A stretch of DNA of 64,000 nucleotides from Microvirga sp. (GTDB lineage Bacteria; Pseudomonadota; Alphaproteobacteria; Rhizobiales; Beijerinckiaceae), in assembly GCF_014699075.1 (NCBI RefSeq), contig NZ_JACXAB010000009.1, positions 83,533 to 147,532 of the forward strand, in the 5' to 3' direction. Under the pieces are notes generated by a model. It had not been told where the DNA came from and ran no database searches. It saw only the letters and a list, made by a program, of their open reading frames with translations. The position numbers and the translations under genes are program-made. Positions 28,843-38,137 of this stretch are shown piece by piece; position 1 is the first letter of the stretch, and every line of letters begins with the position of its first letter.

Positions 28843-29858
28843 TCCGCTTCCTGTTGCGTCGCACTGTCACCATGGCGGTGACCCTGCTGATCATTTCGGC
28901 CCTGGTGTTCTTCATCATCAAGCTGCCGCCGGGCGACTTCCTGACCAACCAGATCGCGGAGCTGCGGGCGCAGGGCGAATCCGCCTCCATCGCCAAGGCC
29001 GAATTCCTGATCCGGCAATACGGGCTCGATAAGCCGGCCTGGCAGCAATACCTGGTCTGGCTCGGCGTCATGCCGGGTCCGAACGGCTTCTCGGGCCTCT
29101 TGCAGGGCGATTGGGGCTGGTCCTTCGAATACGACAAGCCCGTCGTGGACGTGGTGGGCGATGCCGTGTGGCTCACGCTCCTTGTCAACTTCGCCGTGGT
29201 GATCTTCATCCACCTGGTCGCGATCCCGATCGCGATCTATTCGGCCACGCGGCAATATTCCATCGGCGACTACATCGCCACCTTCATCGGCTATATCGGG
29301 CTTGCAACCCCGAGTTTTCTGCTCGCGCTGATCCTGCTCTATTACATGAATCGCTGGTTCGGTATCTCCATCGGCGGACTTTACGACCCGCAATATGCCG
29401 GCGAGCCCTGGAGCTGGCCCAAGGTCCAGTCCCTCCTCTCGCATCTTGTCGTGCCCACGGTGGTGATCGGCCTCGGCGGAACCGCCGCCATGATCCGGCG
29501 CATGCGCGCAAACCTCCTCGACGAGCTTGGCAAGCAATATTACGTGACCGCAAAGGCCAAGGGCCTTGGCCCCACCAAGGCCCTTCTGAAGTATCCCTTC
29601 CGCATGTCGCTCAACCCGTTCATCGCCGACATCGGCAATCTCCTGCCGCAGCTCGTTTCCGGCTCGGTGCTGGTGTCGCTGGTGCTGAGCCTGCCGACCG
29701 TCGGTCCGATCCTGCTCAGTGCGCTCAAAAGCCAGGATCAGTTCCTGGCCGGGTTCATCCTCATGTTCGTCGCCGTGCTCACTGTCGTCGGCATGCTGGT
29801 CTCCGACCTCCTGCTGGCATGGCTCGATCCGCGCATCCGCATGGGAGGCGCACGATGA
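28839..29858 (+). CDS. ABC importer permease, DppB/YejB type
   Basis: A 339-aa inner-membrane permease with the N-terminal helix RRTVTMAVTLLIISALVFFIIKLPPGDF and about six transmembrane segments. The cytoplasmic coupling region reads RANLLDELGKQYYVTAKAKGLGPTKALLKYPFRMSLNPF (EAA loop). The ATG overlaps the preceding stop and its own stop overlaps the next start, showing tight operon coupling. It forms the channel with the following permease. Confidence 0.92.
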   Translation: MIRFLLRRTVTMAVTLLIISALVFFIIKLPPGDFLTNQIAELRAQGESASIAKAEFLIRQYGLDKPAWQQYLVWLGVMPGPNGFSGLLQGDWGWSFEYDKPVVDVVGDAVWLTLLVNFAVVIFIHLVAIPIAIYSATRQYSIGDYIATFIGYIGLATPSFLLALILLYYMNRWFGISIGGLYDPQYAGEPWSWPKVQSLLSHLVVPTVVIGLGGTAAMIRRMRANLLDELGKQYYVTAKAKGLGPTKALLKYPFRMSLNPFIADIGNLLPQLVSGSVLVSLVLSLPTVGPILLSALKSQDQFLAGFILMFVAVLTVVGMLVSDLLLAWLDPRIRMGGAR

Positions 29859-31018
29859 ACAACGTCGTGACTTCCAAGCGGCACTACGTCGATCCCGCGC
29901 CCTTCGATCCGGGCGCCACGGAGCCCGTCGGCGCGCAGAGCGAAAGCTTCTACCGCGCTTCGTCCTGGCAGCTGATGTGGTGGAAGTTCCGGCGGCACAA
30001 GGTGGCGCTCGCCGCCGCCTTCGTGCTCCTCGCGCTCTATGCCATCGTGCCCTTCGTCGAGGTGATCGCCCCCTACAACCAGACCAAGCGGCACGGCGAC
30101 TTCCTGTATGCGCCGCCTCAAGGCATTCACCTGATGCATGAGGGGCAGCTCATGCGCCCCTTCGTCTATCCCTATACCTACAGCTTCGACCTGGAGAACT
30201 TCCGCCGGGTCTACACCCTCGACACCTCACGGCCGCAACCGATCCGCTTCTTCTGCAGGGGCGATGACTATGAGTTCTGGGGCATGTGGCAGATGAATTT
30301 CCATCTGGTCTGCCCGCCGGAAGACGGATCGATGTTCCTGCTCGGTACCGACCGTCTCGGCCGCGACCTGCTCTCGCGCATCATCTATGGCGCGCGGATC
30401 TCGCTCACCATCGGTATCGTGGGCATCGCGGTTTCGTTCACCCTCGGGCTCTTCTTCGGCGGCCTCGCGGGCTATCTCGGGGGCTGGGTCGATCACGTGA
30501 TCCAGCGCACCATCGAGATCCTGCGCTCCCTGCCGGAGCTTCCCCTGTGGCTCGCGCTGTCGGCTGCCCTGCCGCCGAACTGGAGCCCGATTCTCGTGTT
30601 CTTCGGCATCACGATCATCCTCGGCCTGCTCGACTGGCCGGGACTGGCGCGCGCCGTGCGCTCCAAGCTTTTGTCCCTGCGCGAGGAGGATTTCGTGAAG
30701 GCCGCGGAGCTGATGGGAGCCTCCAAGCAGCGTGTAATCGCACGCCACCTCATCCCCAACTTCATGAGCCACCTGATCGCCTCGGCGACGCTGTCGATCC
30801 CGTCCATGATCCTCGGCGAAACCGCCCTCTCCTTCCTGGGGTTGGGCCTGCGGCCGCCGGTGACGAGCTGGGGCGTGCTGCTCAACGAGGCGCAGAACTT
30901 GGCTGCCGTGCAGTTGCACCCCTGGCTTCTGTTCCCGATGGCGCCGGTGGTGATCGTGGTGCTCGCCTTCAACTTCATGGGCGATGGCCTCAGAGACGCG
31001 GCGGATCCTTATCATTAG
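29855..31018 (+). CDS. ABC importer permease, DppC/YejE type
   Basis: A 387-aa inner-membrane permease. A cytoplasmic N-tail leads to helix 1 (HKVALAAAFVLLALYAIVPFVEVI), followed by a long periplasmic loop of about 115 residues before the GTDRLGRDLLSRIIYGARISL motif of DppC proteins. The coupling helix is EEDFVKAAELMGASKQRVIARHLIPN. The ATG at 29855 overlaps the stop of the first permease. The long loop resembles YejE-like permeases that work with large binding proteins. Confidence 0.92.
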   Translation: MNNVVTSKRHYVDPAPFDPGATEPVGAQSESFYRASSWQLMWWKFRRHKVALAAAFVLLALYAIVPFVEVIAPYNQTKRHGDFLYAPPQGIHLMHEGQLMRPFVYPYTYSFDLENFRRVYTLDTSRPQPIRFFCRGDDYEFWGMWQMNFHLVCPPEDGSMFLLGTDRLGRDLLSRIIYGARISLTIGIVGIAVSFTLGLFFGGLAGYLGGWVDHVIQRTIEILRSLPELPLWLALSAALPPNWSPILVFFGITIILGLLDWPGLARAVRSKLLSLREEDFVKAAELMGASKQRVIARHLIPNFMSHLIASATLSIPSMILGETALSFLGLGLRPPVTSWGVLLNEAQNLAAVQLHPWLLFPMAPVVIVVLAFNFMGDGLRDAADPYH

Positions 31019-31091
31019 GCGCAAAGCCTGTTGTCCTGGATCCAAGGGAATGCGAGACATCCTGCATCGATGACGATGGCAGAGGTGTTTC

Positions 31092-32039
31092 GTGGCCGAA
31101 TACCGGATTGATGCGTCCCCGCAGAGCATTCACTGGGGCTATTTCGATGCGGGCATTCCCCCGCTCCTGACCGTGGATTCGGGCGATACCGTCACGATCT
31201 CGACCGTGTCGGGCGGTCCCGAGGCGATGCCGAAGGCGCCCTTCGTGATTCCGCAGGCGCTGTCGGACATCCATGCCGCTCACAAACCGAAGCTGCCGGG
31301 CCACATCTGCACAGGCCCGGTTGCGGTGCGCGGCGCCAAGGCCGGTCAGGTTCTCGAAGTTCGCATCAAGGCTATCGAGCTGCACTACGACTGGGGCTTC
31401 ACCTATTCCGCCCCGCAGAAAGGCGCCCTGCCCGACGATTTCGACGAGATCCACTTCATGACGATCCCGCTCGATCGCGAGCGGATGACGGGCAAGCTGC
31501 CCTGGGGATTGGAGCTGCCCCTCAAGCCGTTCTTCGGCGTGATGGCCGTGGCGCCACCGGCCGCCTGGGGGAGCTTGAGCACCCTGCCGCCGCGCCGCAA
31601 CGGCGGCAATCTCGACAACAAGGAGCTGGTGGCAGGCACCACGCTTTACCTGCCGATCCATGTGGATGGTGCGCTGTTCTCCGTTGGCGACGGCCATGGC
31701 GTCCAAGGAGACGGCGAGGTCTGCGTGACGGCCATCGAGACTGGCCTGATCGGCACCTTCGAATTGCATCTGCGCGAGAGCATGAGCCTCATCTGGCCCA
31801 TGGCAGAGACACCGACGCACGTCATGACCATGGCGTTCGATCCTGATCTCGACGATTGCGTGGTCATCGCGCTGCGGAGCATGATCGACCTGATCGTCGC
31901 CCGCACCGGGATCACCAAGGCTGAGGCCTATGCCCTGTGCAGCCTCGCGGCGGATTTGCGCATTACCCAGGTGGTCAACGGCAGCAAGGGCGTCCACGTG
32001 ATGCTCGACAAGAGCCTGCTGCAGCCTGCCCGGCGCTAA
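31092..32039 (+). CDS. Acetamidase/formamidase family protein
   Basis: A 315-aa FmdA/AmdA-family amidohydrolase predicted to release ammonia from formamide, acetamide or a related small amide. It starts at GTG 31092 (MAEYRIDASPQSIHWGYFD), with the family segments HICTGPVAVRGAKAGQVLEVRI, HFMTIPLDRE and LYLPIHVDGALFSVGDGHGVQGDGEV. It is 73 bp downstream of the peptide-type ABC operon on the same strand, so cotranscription is possible, suggesting that the importer brings in amide compounds. Its last four bases overlap the end of the convergent DUF763 gene. Confidence 0.9.
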   Translation: MAEYRIDASPQSIHWGYFDAGIPPLLTVDSGDTVTISTVSGGPEAMPKAPFVIPQALSDIHAAHKPKLPGHICTGPVAVRGAKAGQVLEVRIKAIELHYDWGFTYSAPQKGALPDDFDEIHFMTIPLDRERMTGKLPWGLELPLKPFFGVMAVAPPAAWGSLSTLPPRRNGGNLDNKELVAGTTLYLPIHVDGALFSVGDGHGVQGDGEVCVTAIETGLIGTFELHLRESMSLIWPMAETPTHVMTMAFDPDLDDCVVIALRSMIDLIVARTGITKAEAYALCSLAADLRITQVVNGSKGVHVMLDKSLLQPARR

Positions 32040-33283
32040 GCAGTCTCGTCTGGTGGCGGCTCGTCTCCAAAGATGGAGCGGCCGCCATAGGCATGCGACT
32101 TCGCCCGCTCCTGCCTGATGTGCTCCTCCACGTCAGGGCCGGTGGCGTGGCGCTCAAGCGCGCGCGCCTGATCGTCGAGACGCTTGAGGGCAAAAAGCTC
32201 CTCCTGCTGCCCCAGCTTCGCCTTCTGCACGGCGGATTTCAGCACGCGGATGGTCTCGTCATAGACCCGAACCGGCACGGGATACGGGTGCCTGTCCTTG
32301 CCGCCATGGGCGAAGGAGAAGCGCGCGGGGTCGCTGAAGCGGCAGGGCGTGCCGTGCACGACCTCCGCCACCATGGCGAGCGCCTGCACGGTGCGCGGCC
32401 CGACACCCGGAGTCATCAGAAGATCGGAAAAGTCTTCAGGCCCGCGGTCGGCCGCCGCTGCCAGTGTCCCATGGAGCCGCCGCAGCACCACATCCTTTGC
32501 TCGCACATCATGATGCTCGGGCATCACCAGATGCGGCAGCAGGGGCTGCGGGCTCGCGGCTGGTGCAGCTTCTCGCTCCTCAAGCGCCAGGAATTTGCGG
32601 GCGATGTTGTCCGGTCCAAGCGAGTCCAGAATGTCAATTTGCGCCTTGCGCGAAGCGGCCGCACGCCGGTCCGTGAGATTGACGATGGTGCCCTGCCCTT
32701 TGCCATCGATCGCCGTGTGCGGCTCGTCGACGAAGCTCTTCAAATCCTCTGACAGCCAGTGGTAGCGGCGTGCGAGCCGGGACGTGTCGTTCATCCCCTG
32801 CTGGACCACGGCCCATTTCCCGTCATCCGTGACGATGAAGCCGTGAAGATACAGATCGAATCCATCCTGGATCGCCGCGCTGTCGACCTTCGCCACGAGG
32901 CGGCTGGCATTGGCCAACGCCGCGCCATCGAAGCCGACGCGCTCTCCAATCGCCACGAGCTCATGCGGCGTCTGCCGCGAATGCTTGCCGCGTCCGCCGC
33001 AAACATGGATGCCGAGCTCCTTCGAGAGCGGCGTCAGCCCGCGCTTCAAGGCGCCGATCACGCTGGTGGTGATGCCGGAGGAGTGCCAGTCCATGCCCAT
33101 CACTGCCCCGAAAGACTGGAACCAGAACGGATGCGCAAGCCGGCGCAGGAGCTCGTCGCGCCCGTAATGGTGCACGATGGCCTCAGACACCACACCGCCG
33201 AGTCGCGTCATCCGGTCGGCCAGCCATTTCGGCACATGCCCCGAATGCAGCGGCAGATCGGCGCTTCCGGCCCGCTTGGCCAT
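32036..33283 (-). CDS. DUF763 family protein
   Basis: A 415-aa protein of the DUF763 family found in archaea and some bacteria, function unknown. Family landmarks are MAKRAGSADLPLHSGHVPKWLADRM at the N-terminus, GMDWHSSGITTSVIGALK, HVCGGRGKHSRQTP, YHWLSEDLKSFVDEPH and LLMTPGVGPRTVQALAMVAE, the last resembling a helix-hairpin-helix DNA-binding motif. The ATG at 33283 gives the canonical N-terminus. It overlaps the amidase gene end to end. A role in DNA transactions is suggested only by the hairpin-like segment. Confidence 0.88.
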   Translation of the reverse strand: MAKRAGSADLPLHSGHVPKWLADRMTRLGGVVSEAIVHHYGRDELLRRLAHPFWFQSFGAVMGMDWHSSGITTSVIGALKRGLTPLSKELGIHVCGGRGKHSRQTPHELVAIGERVGFDGAALANASRLVAKVDSAAIQDGFDLYLHGFIVTDDGKWAVVQQGMNDTSRLARRYHWLSEDLKSFVDEPHTAIDGKGQGTIVNLTDRRAAASRKAQIDILDSLGPDNIARKFLALEEREAAPAASPQPLLPHLVMPEHHDVRAKDVVLRRLHGTLAAAADRGPEDFSDLLMTPGVGPRTVQALAMVAEVVHGTPCRFSDPARFSFAHGGKDRHPYPVPVRVYDETIRVLKSAVQKAKLGQQEELFALKRLDDQARALERHATGPDVEEHIRQERAKSHAYGGRSIFGDEPPPDETA

Positions 33284-33358
33284 CGGGTGGGGTCTCCTAC
33301 AACTAAGTCTAGGGTATTGCAGCACCAAGACTGAACAACAAGGCGCAACGCGATCTCT

Positions 33359-33461
33359 CCTCCCCCTTGTGGGGAGGAGTTGGAGGTGTGGGTGCGAGCG
33401 AGAGCCTATCCGCGTGTTGCGCCAACACCCCCTCCCTTAATGCCTCCCCACAAGGGGGAGG
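33359..33461. repeat. Inverted-repeat intergenic element
   Basis: The 19-bp arms at 33359-33377 (CCTCCCCCTTGTGGGGAGG) and 33443-33461 (CCTCCCCACAAGGGGGAGG) are exact reverse complements, and each arm is itself nearly self-complementary. The 65-bp centre is unrelated to a gene. It lies between divergently placed DUF763 and the end of the helicase gene. It resembles the small dispersed palindromic elements common in Methylobacteriaceae and relatives. Confidence 0.75.
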
Positions 33462-33480
33462 GAAACATGCTGAGCCTTCA

Positions 33481-33506
33481 AAGAAAAAGGCGCCCGAAGG
33501 CGCCTT
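33481..33506 (-). terminator. Rho-independent terminator of the DEAD-box helicase gene
   Basis: Read on the minus strand, AAGGCGCC-TTCG-GGCGCCTT forms an 8-bp stem with a stable TTCG loop, followed by TTTCTT. It begins nine bases past the helicase stop codon. Confidence 0.9.
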
Positions 33507-33514
33507 GAACTGTC

Positions 33515-35029
33515 TTAGCGGCGGCGGGGGCTCTTTTCGAGCCAAGCCACCTGGGCGCCATCACCGCGGCGCCCTTCCGAACGCTGCCCGGCAGGCTTCG
33601 CTTGTGCGGGGCGTTGACCCTGCGCAGTCCGCTGACCTTGTGCCGGACGTTGGCCCTGAGCCGGACGCTGCTGGTTCCCTGTCGGCTGGCCGCCCTGGGG
33701 CTGACCATTGCCCGCAGGCTTCCCACCGCGACCCCGACGGCGCTTCGGCCCCCGGTCGGCGTTCGGATCAGCGCTGCGCGGCTGGCCATGGCCCTGATGC
33801 CCACGGGCATGAGGAGCTGCGCGGCCCCGCGGCTGACCGTTGCGCCCGGACTGCTCGCGGCGCGGCTCGGAAGCCTCGGACACGGCAGAACCGGCAGGAA
33901 GTCCCTCGGGGAGCGGCATGACCGGCACCTTGAGGCGGGTCAGCTTCTCGATGTCCTTCAGGAACGCCTTTTCCTCGTCGTTGCAGAACGAGATGGCGGA
34001 ACCCGTGGCGCCCGCGCGGGCCGTGCGGCCGATGCGGTGGACATAAGATTCCGGCACGTTCGGCAGGTCGTAGTTGATGACGTGGGACACGCCCTCGACG
34101 TCGATGCCGCGGGCCGCGATGTCGGTGGCCACCAGCACACGGCACGAGCCGTCACGGAAGCCCGCGAGCGCACGCTCGCGCTGCGGCTGGGACTTGTTGC
34201 CGTGGATGGCGGCTCCCGCGATGCCCGCCTTGTCGAGGCCGCGCACCACCTTGTCCGCGCCGTGCTTGGTGCGGGTGAAGACGAGCACGCGGTCGATGGT
34301 CGGGTCGCGCAGGAGCGTCTCGAGCAGGACCTGCTTGCGGCCGGTCTGCACGAAGATCACGCTCTGCTCCACGCGCTCGGCAGTCGTCGCCACGGGTGTG
34401 ACGGCCACATGAGCCGGATTGCGCAGGAAGGACTCGGCCAGGGTCGAAATCGTCTTCGGCATGGTGGCCGAGAAGAACAGGCTCTGGCGCTCCTTCGGCA
34501 GCAGGGTCACGATGCGCCTGAGCGCATGAATGAAGCCGAGGTCGAGCATCTGATCGGCCTCGTCGAGGACCAGGATCTCGATTTCGCGCAAGGACAGGGC
34601 CCTGCGGTCGATGAGGTCGATCAGGCGGCCGGGCGTGGCGACGAGCACGTCGACGCCGTTCATCAGCGCCTTCTCCTGGCGGGAGATGGTGACGCCGCCG
34701 AACACCACCTCGGTGGTGAGACGCAGGTTGCGGCCATAGGCCTTGAAGCTGTCGGCGATCTGGCTGGCGAGTTCACGGGTCGGGCTGAGCACCAGCACGC
34801 GAGGGCTCCTGGCCCGGCGCGGCTTCGGGCTCTCGGACAGGCGATGGAGAATCGGCAGCGCGAAAGCGGCCGTCTTGCCGGTGCCCGTCTGGGCGATGCC
34901 GCACACGTCGCGGCCTTCCATGGCATAGGGAATGGTCTGGGCCTGGATCGGCGTGGGCGTCTCATAGCCCTCGGCAGTCAAGGCCTTCAGGATCGGCTGG
35001 GCCAATCCGAAATCGGTGAAGAGTGTCAA
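33515..35029 (-). CDS. rhlE: DEAD-box ATP-dependent RNA helicase, RhlE type
   Basis: A 504-aa RNA helicase. Q motif GYETPTPIQAQTIP, Walker A A46-Q-T-G-T-G-K-T53, DEAD at 156-159, SAT at 187-189, then the C-terminal helicase domain with ARGIDVEGVSHVINYD and HRIGRTARAG. From about residue 400 the tail is basic and low-complexity with repeats of QGQRPA/QGQRTA, typical of RNA-binding tails. No ATG is available at the conserved N-terminus; TTG at 35029 gives MTLFTDFGLAQPILKAL, the normal RhlE start. Roles in the family are rRNA maturation, RNA decay and cold tolerance. Confidence 0.93.
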   Translation of the reverse strand: MTLFTDFGLAQPILKALTAEGYETPTPIQAQTIPYAMEGRDVCGIAQTGTGKTAAFALPILHRLSESPKPRRARSPRVLVLSPTRELASQIADSFKAYGRNLRLTTEVVFGGVTISRQEKALMNGVDVLVATPGRLIDLIDRRALSLREIEILVLDEADQMLDLGFIHALRRIVTLLPKERQSLFFSATMPKTISTLAESFLRNPAHVAVTPVATTAERVEQSVIFVQTGRKQVLLETLLRDPTIDRVLVFTRTKHGADKVVRGLDKAGIAGAAIHGNKSQPQRERALAGFRDGSCRVLVATDIAARGIDVEGVSHVINYDLPNVPESYVHRIGRTARAGATGSAISFCNDEEKAFLKDIEKLTRLKVPVMPLPEGLPAGSAVSEASEPRREQSGRNGQPRGRAAPHARGHQGHGQPRSADPNADRGPKRRRGRGGKPAGNGQPQGGQPTGNQQRPAQGQRPAQGQRTAQGQRPAQAKPAGQRSEGRRGDGAQVAWLEKSPRRR

Positions 35030-35297
35030 AGGAGATGTCTTTCGAACGGATACAGTGAGCCGGAAAGCAGGTCGGCTTCATAAAGCAAAGGCGCTTCAGG
35101 GCTCTTTGGGGAAACAGCCCGCGTGATGGGGCCATTTTATGATGGAGCGATTGAAGAAGGGGACCGGGGTCATCGCTCATGCGAATATCCGTCACGCAGT
35201 CCCGCTCAAGCTGCTTGGATGCCAAGCGCCGTCGCCTGCTGTGCATATGGGGGGTAAAAACCTATCCGTCAACCTCAAGGCCTGACATAAAGCAAGA

Positions 35298-36500
35298 ATG
35301 TCACCCTCCGGCTCCATGCCCTGGCGCATCGTCTCAGCCCTCTCGATCACGCACCTGATCTCCTACGGGACGCTGTTCTATGCCTTCGCGCTCCTCATTG
35401 AGCCCATGGAGCGGGACCTCGGGTGGTCGAAAACGGCCTTAACCGCCGCCTTTTCGCTCGCCCTCATCTCCTCAGCGTTCTTTGCCGTCCCGGTCGGGCG
35501 GCTGATCGACCGGGGCTACGGGCGGGCCGTGATGACAGGCGGCTCGGTGCTGGCTGCCATTCTTCTCGTCCTCTGGGCGTATACTGAGAGCTACCCGGTC
35601 TTTGTCCTGATCTGGCTCGGTCTGGGTGCCGCCACAAGCGCCCTCTTCTACGAGGCTGGTTTCGCGGTCCTGGCGTTGAACCTGGGCCTGCTGGCCCGTC
35701 GGGGCATCACCATCATCACCCTGGTGGCCGGGTTCGCCAGCACGGTGTTCATCCCGCTCCTCCACGTGCTCATCGACCGCTATGGCTGGCGTGACACGAT
35801 CCTCGTGATGGCTGCGTTGAACATCGGGATCTGCGCCGCGCTGCATGCCTTCGGCATTCCTGCAGCCCCGGCAAGGTCGAAGCAGGCTGGCGAAAGCCGC
35901 ACGGGCCTTCCCTCCACCTCGAACCCGCGCCGGGTTCTCGCCAAGCCGGCCTTTTGGCTGTTCGTGATCACCAGCGTTCTCCAGGGGATCATCTCGGTGG
36001 GAATTCCCGTCCACCTGATCCCGATTCTCCTTGAGCGAGGCTTTTCCATCGAGGCGGCCGTGGCCGCATACACGGTGATCGGGCCTGCCCAGGTGGCGGC
36101 ACGGTTCCTCACCGGTTTCGGAGAGCGGGCCATGAGCCTGAGGGGGATTGGGGTTGTGACCATGGCCCTGAGTGCCCTCGGCTTCATGCTCCTGCCGTTC
36201 ATCCCGGCCGGGTCCTGGCTGATCCTCATCTTCGCGGGACTTTATGGCGCCTCCAACGGAATGCTGACCATCGTGCGGGCCCTGCTCCCGCCGGAGCTGT
36301 TCGGACGCGAGGATTACGGAGCCATCCAGGGCATGATTGCCATGCCGGTCCGGGTCACCATGGCCATCGCGCCCTTTGCCTTCGGGGCCCTCTGGGCGTG
36401 GTGGGGTAATTACGACGCCGTGCTGATCCTATGCTTGGTCATGGCCGTGTGCTCCCTCGTGGCTTTCATGCTAAACTTGGCCTTGGCCAGGGAGCCTTGA
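35298..36500 (+). CDS. MFS transporter
   Basis: A 400-aa major facilitator with twelve predicted membrane helices. The cytoplasmic loop 2-3 motif is GRLIDRGYGRAVMTGG (a GxLxDRxGRR-like element), and the two six-helix halves are joined by a loop rich in Arg/Ser (AAPARSKQAGESRTGLPSTSNPRRVL). The substrate is not predictable; relatives are annotated as YbfB/monocarboxylate-like carriers. It starts at ATG 35298 with a weak ribosome site and ends 90 bp before glpD. Confidence 0.88.
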   Translation: MSPSGSMPWRIVSALSITHLISYGTLFYAFALLIEPMERDLGWSKTALTAAFSLALISSAFFAVPVGRLIDRGYGRAVMTGGSVLAAILLVLWAYTESYPVFVLIWLGLGAATSALFYEAGFAVLALNLGLLARRGITIITLVAGFASTVFIPLLHVLIDRYGWRDTILVMAALNIGICAALHAFGIPAAPARSKQAGESRTGLPSTSNPRRVLAKPAFWLFVITSVLQGIISVGIPVHLIPILLERGFSIEAAVAAYTVIGPAQVAARFLTGFGERAMSLRGIGVVTMALSALGFMLLPFIPAGSWLILIFAGLYGASNGMLTIVRALLPPELFGREDYGAIQGMIAMPVRVTMAIAPFAFGALWAWWGNYDAVLILCLVMAVCSLVAFMLNLALAREP

Positions 36501-36590
36501 ACAAGTTCAAGAATTGTCTTGCCTTAGGCGGCTAAAGAAACCATGTGCAGGGCACCGGGACAGCCCGGAATTGAAGGAAAGACGCATTCC

Positions 36591-38111
36591 GTGACGACAG
36601 TGACCGATCTTCTGATTGTAGGCGGCGGCATCAACGGCGCAGGCATCGCGCGCGATGCCGTGGGCCGGGGCCTCTCGGTGGTGCTCTGCGAGCAGGGCGA
36701 CCTCGCCGGCTACACCTCCTCCGCCTCGACCAAGCTGATCCACGGCGGTCTGCGCTATCTTGAGTATTACGAGTTCCGGCTGGTTCGCGAGGCCCTGTTC
36801 GAACGGGAGCGGCTCCTCGAATCCGCCCCGCATATCATCTGGCCCCTGCGCTTCATCCTGCCGCATGAGAAGGGCATCCGCCCGGCCTGGTTCGTGCGCC
36901 TGGGCCTGTTCATGTACGACCACCTGGCCCCGCGCAAGAAGCTGCCGGGCACGGAAGGCATCAAGCTCACCCGGCATCCCGCGGGCCAAGCCCTGAAGCC
37001 CGGCTTCGACACCGCCTTCGTCTATTCCGACTGCTGGGTCGAGGACAGCCGCATGGTGGCGCTCAACGCCCTGGACGCTTTCGAGAAGGGGGCGGACATC
37101 CGGGTCCGCACCAAGCTCACCTCCGCCCGCCGCGACGGCCAGACGTGGGTCGCTACTCTCCAGAACGTGGAGACGGGCGAGACGGAGGAGGTGCGCGCCA
37201 AGGTGATCGTCAATGCGGGCGGCCCCTTCGTGGCCGACGTGCTCAACGCCAAGCTCGGGCTGAACACCACCAAGAACGTGCGCCTTGTGAAGGGCAGCCA
37301 CATCGTGGTGCCGAAGCTCTTCGACACCAAGGAAGCCTTCATTCTCCAGAACACGGACAAGCGCATCGTCTTCGCCATTCCCTATCAGGAGAAGTTCACC
37401 CTCATCGGTACCACCGACATCCCGGTTGAATCCGTACCGGACAAGAAGGTCGAGATCACCCAGGACGAGATCCAGTATCTCTGCAATGTGGTGAACCACT
37501 TCTTCAAGCGCGAGGTCACCCCGGCCGAAGTGGTGTGGACCTATTCCGGCGTGCGCCCGCTTTTCGACGACGGATCGAGCAATGCCTCGGCGGTGACCCG
37601 CGACTATGTGTTCGACATGGACGCGCCTCAGGGCCAGGCGCCGGTGCTGTCGATCTTCGGCGGCAAGATCACCACGTTCCGCAAGCTCTCCGAGCATGCC
37701 CTCGAGGAGCTGAAATCCTACTTCCCGAACATGAAGCCATCATGGACCGAGAAGGCCAAGATCCCCGGAGGCGACATGCCGGACGCGGATTTCGACCGCT
37801 TCTTCGCCACCGTGCGCCAGCGCTGGCCCTTCCTGCCCGAGCCCGTCGCTCATCGCCTTGCGCGATCCTATGGCACCCGCATCGAGGAGCTTCTGGGCTC
37901 CGCCAAGTCCATGACGGATCTCGGCGAGGATTTCGGCGCCAGTCTCACCGCCGCCGAAGTCGACTACCTGGTGCGTCGTGAATGGGCGCGCACCGCCGAG
38001 GACATCCTCTGGCGCCGCTCCAAGCTCGGGCTGCATGTGCCGGTTGACGCTCCGGCCAAGATCGATGCCTACTTGGCCAGGACAAAAGCGACAGCCGTCG
38101 CAGCTCAATAA
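36591..38111 (+). CDS. glpD: Glycerol-3-phosphate dehydrogenase (respiratory, FAD)
   Basis: A 506-aa membrane-associated flavoprotein oxidising sn-glycerol-3-phosphate to dihydroxyacetone phosphate and passing electrons to quinone. The GTG at 36591 is chosen because it directly precedes [21 protein letters not shown] (FAD motif GGGINGAG at about 11-18) and yields a typical length; the upstream ATG at 36543 adds an unlikely 16 residues. Conserved stretches [13 protein letters not shown] and [12 protein letters not shown] are present. glpK follows 26 bp downstream, so the pair forms a glycerol catabolic operon. No GlpR-type regulator is visible in the window. Confidence 0.95.
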   Translation: MTTVTDLLIVGGGINGAGIARDAVGRGLSVVLCEQGDLAGYTSSASTKLIHGGLRYLEYYEFRLVREALFERERLLESAPHIIWPLRFILPHEKGIRPAWFVRLGLFMYDHLAPRKKLPGTEGIKLTRHPAGQALKPGFDTAFVYSDCWVEDSRMVALNALDAFEKGADIRVRTKLTSARRDGQTWVATLQNVETGETEEVRAKVIVNAGGPFVADVLNAKLGLNTTKNVRLVKGSHIVVPKLFDTKEAFILQNTDKRIVFAIPYQEKFTLIGTTDIPVESVPDKKVEITQDEIQYLCNVVNHFFKREVTPAEVVWTYSGVRPLFDDGSSNASAVTRDYVFDMDAPQGQAPVLSIFGGKITTFRKLSEHALEELKSYFPNMKPSWTEKAKIPGGDMPDADFDRFFATVRQRWPFLPEPVAHRLARSYGTRIEELLGSAKSMTDLGEDFGASLTAAEVDYLVRREWARTAEDILWRRSKLGLHVPVDAPAKIDAYLARTKATAVAAQ

Positions 38112-38137
38112 AGTTTGGGGCAAATTCGGGGAAAGTC

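Noticed and set aside
33602..35083. A 493-codon plus-strand frame opposite the helicase gene
   Set aside because: The minus strand encodes all DEAD-box motifs; the opposite frame has none and is composition-driven.
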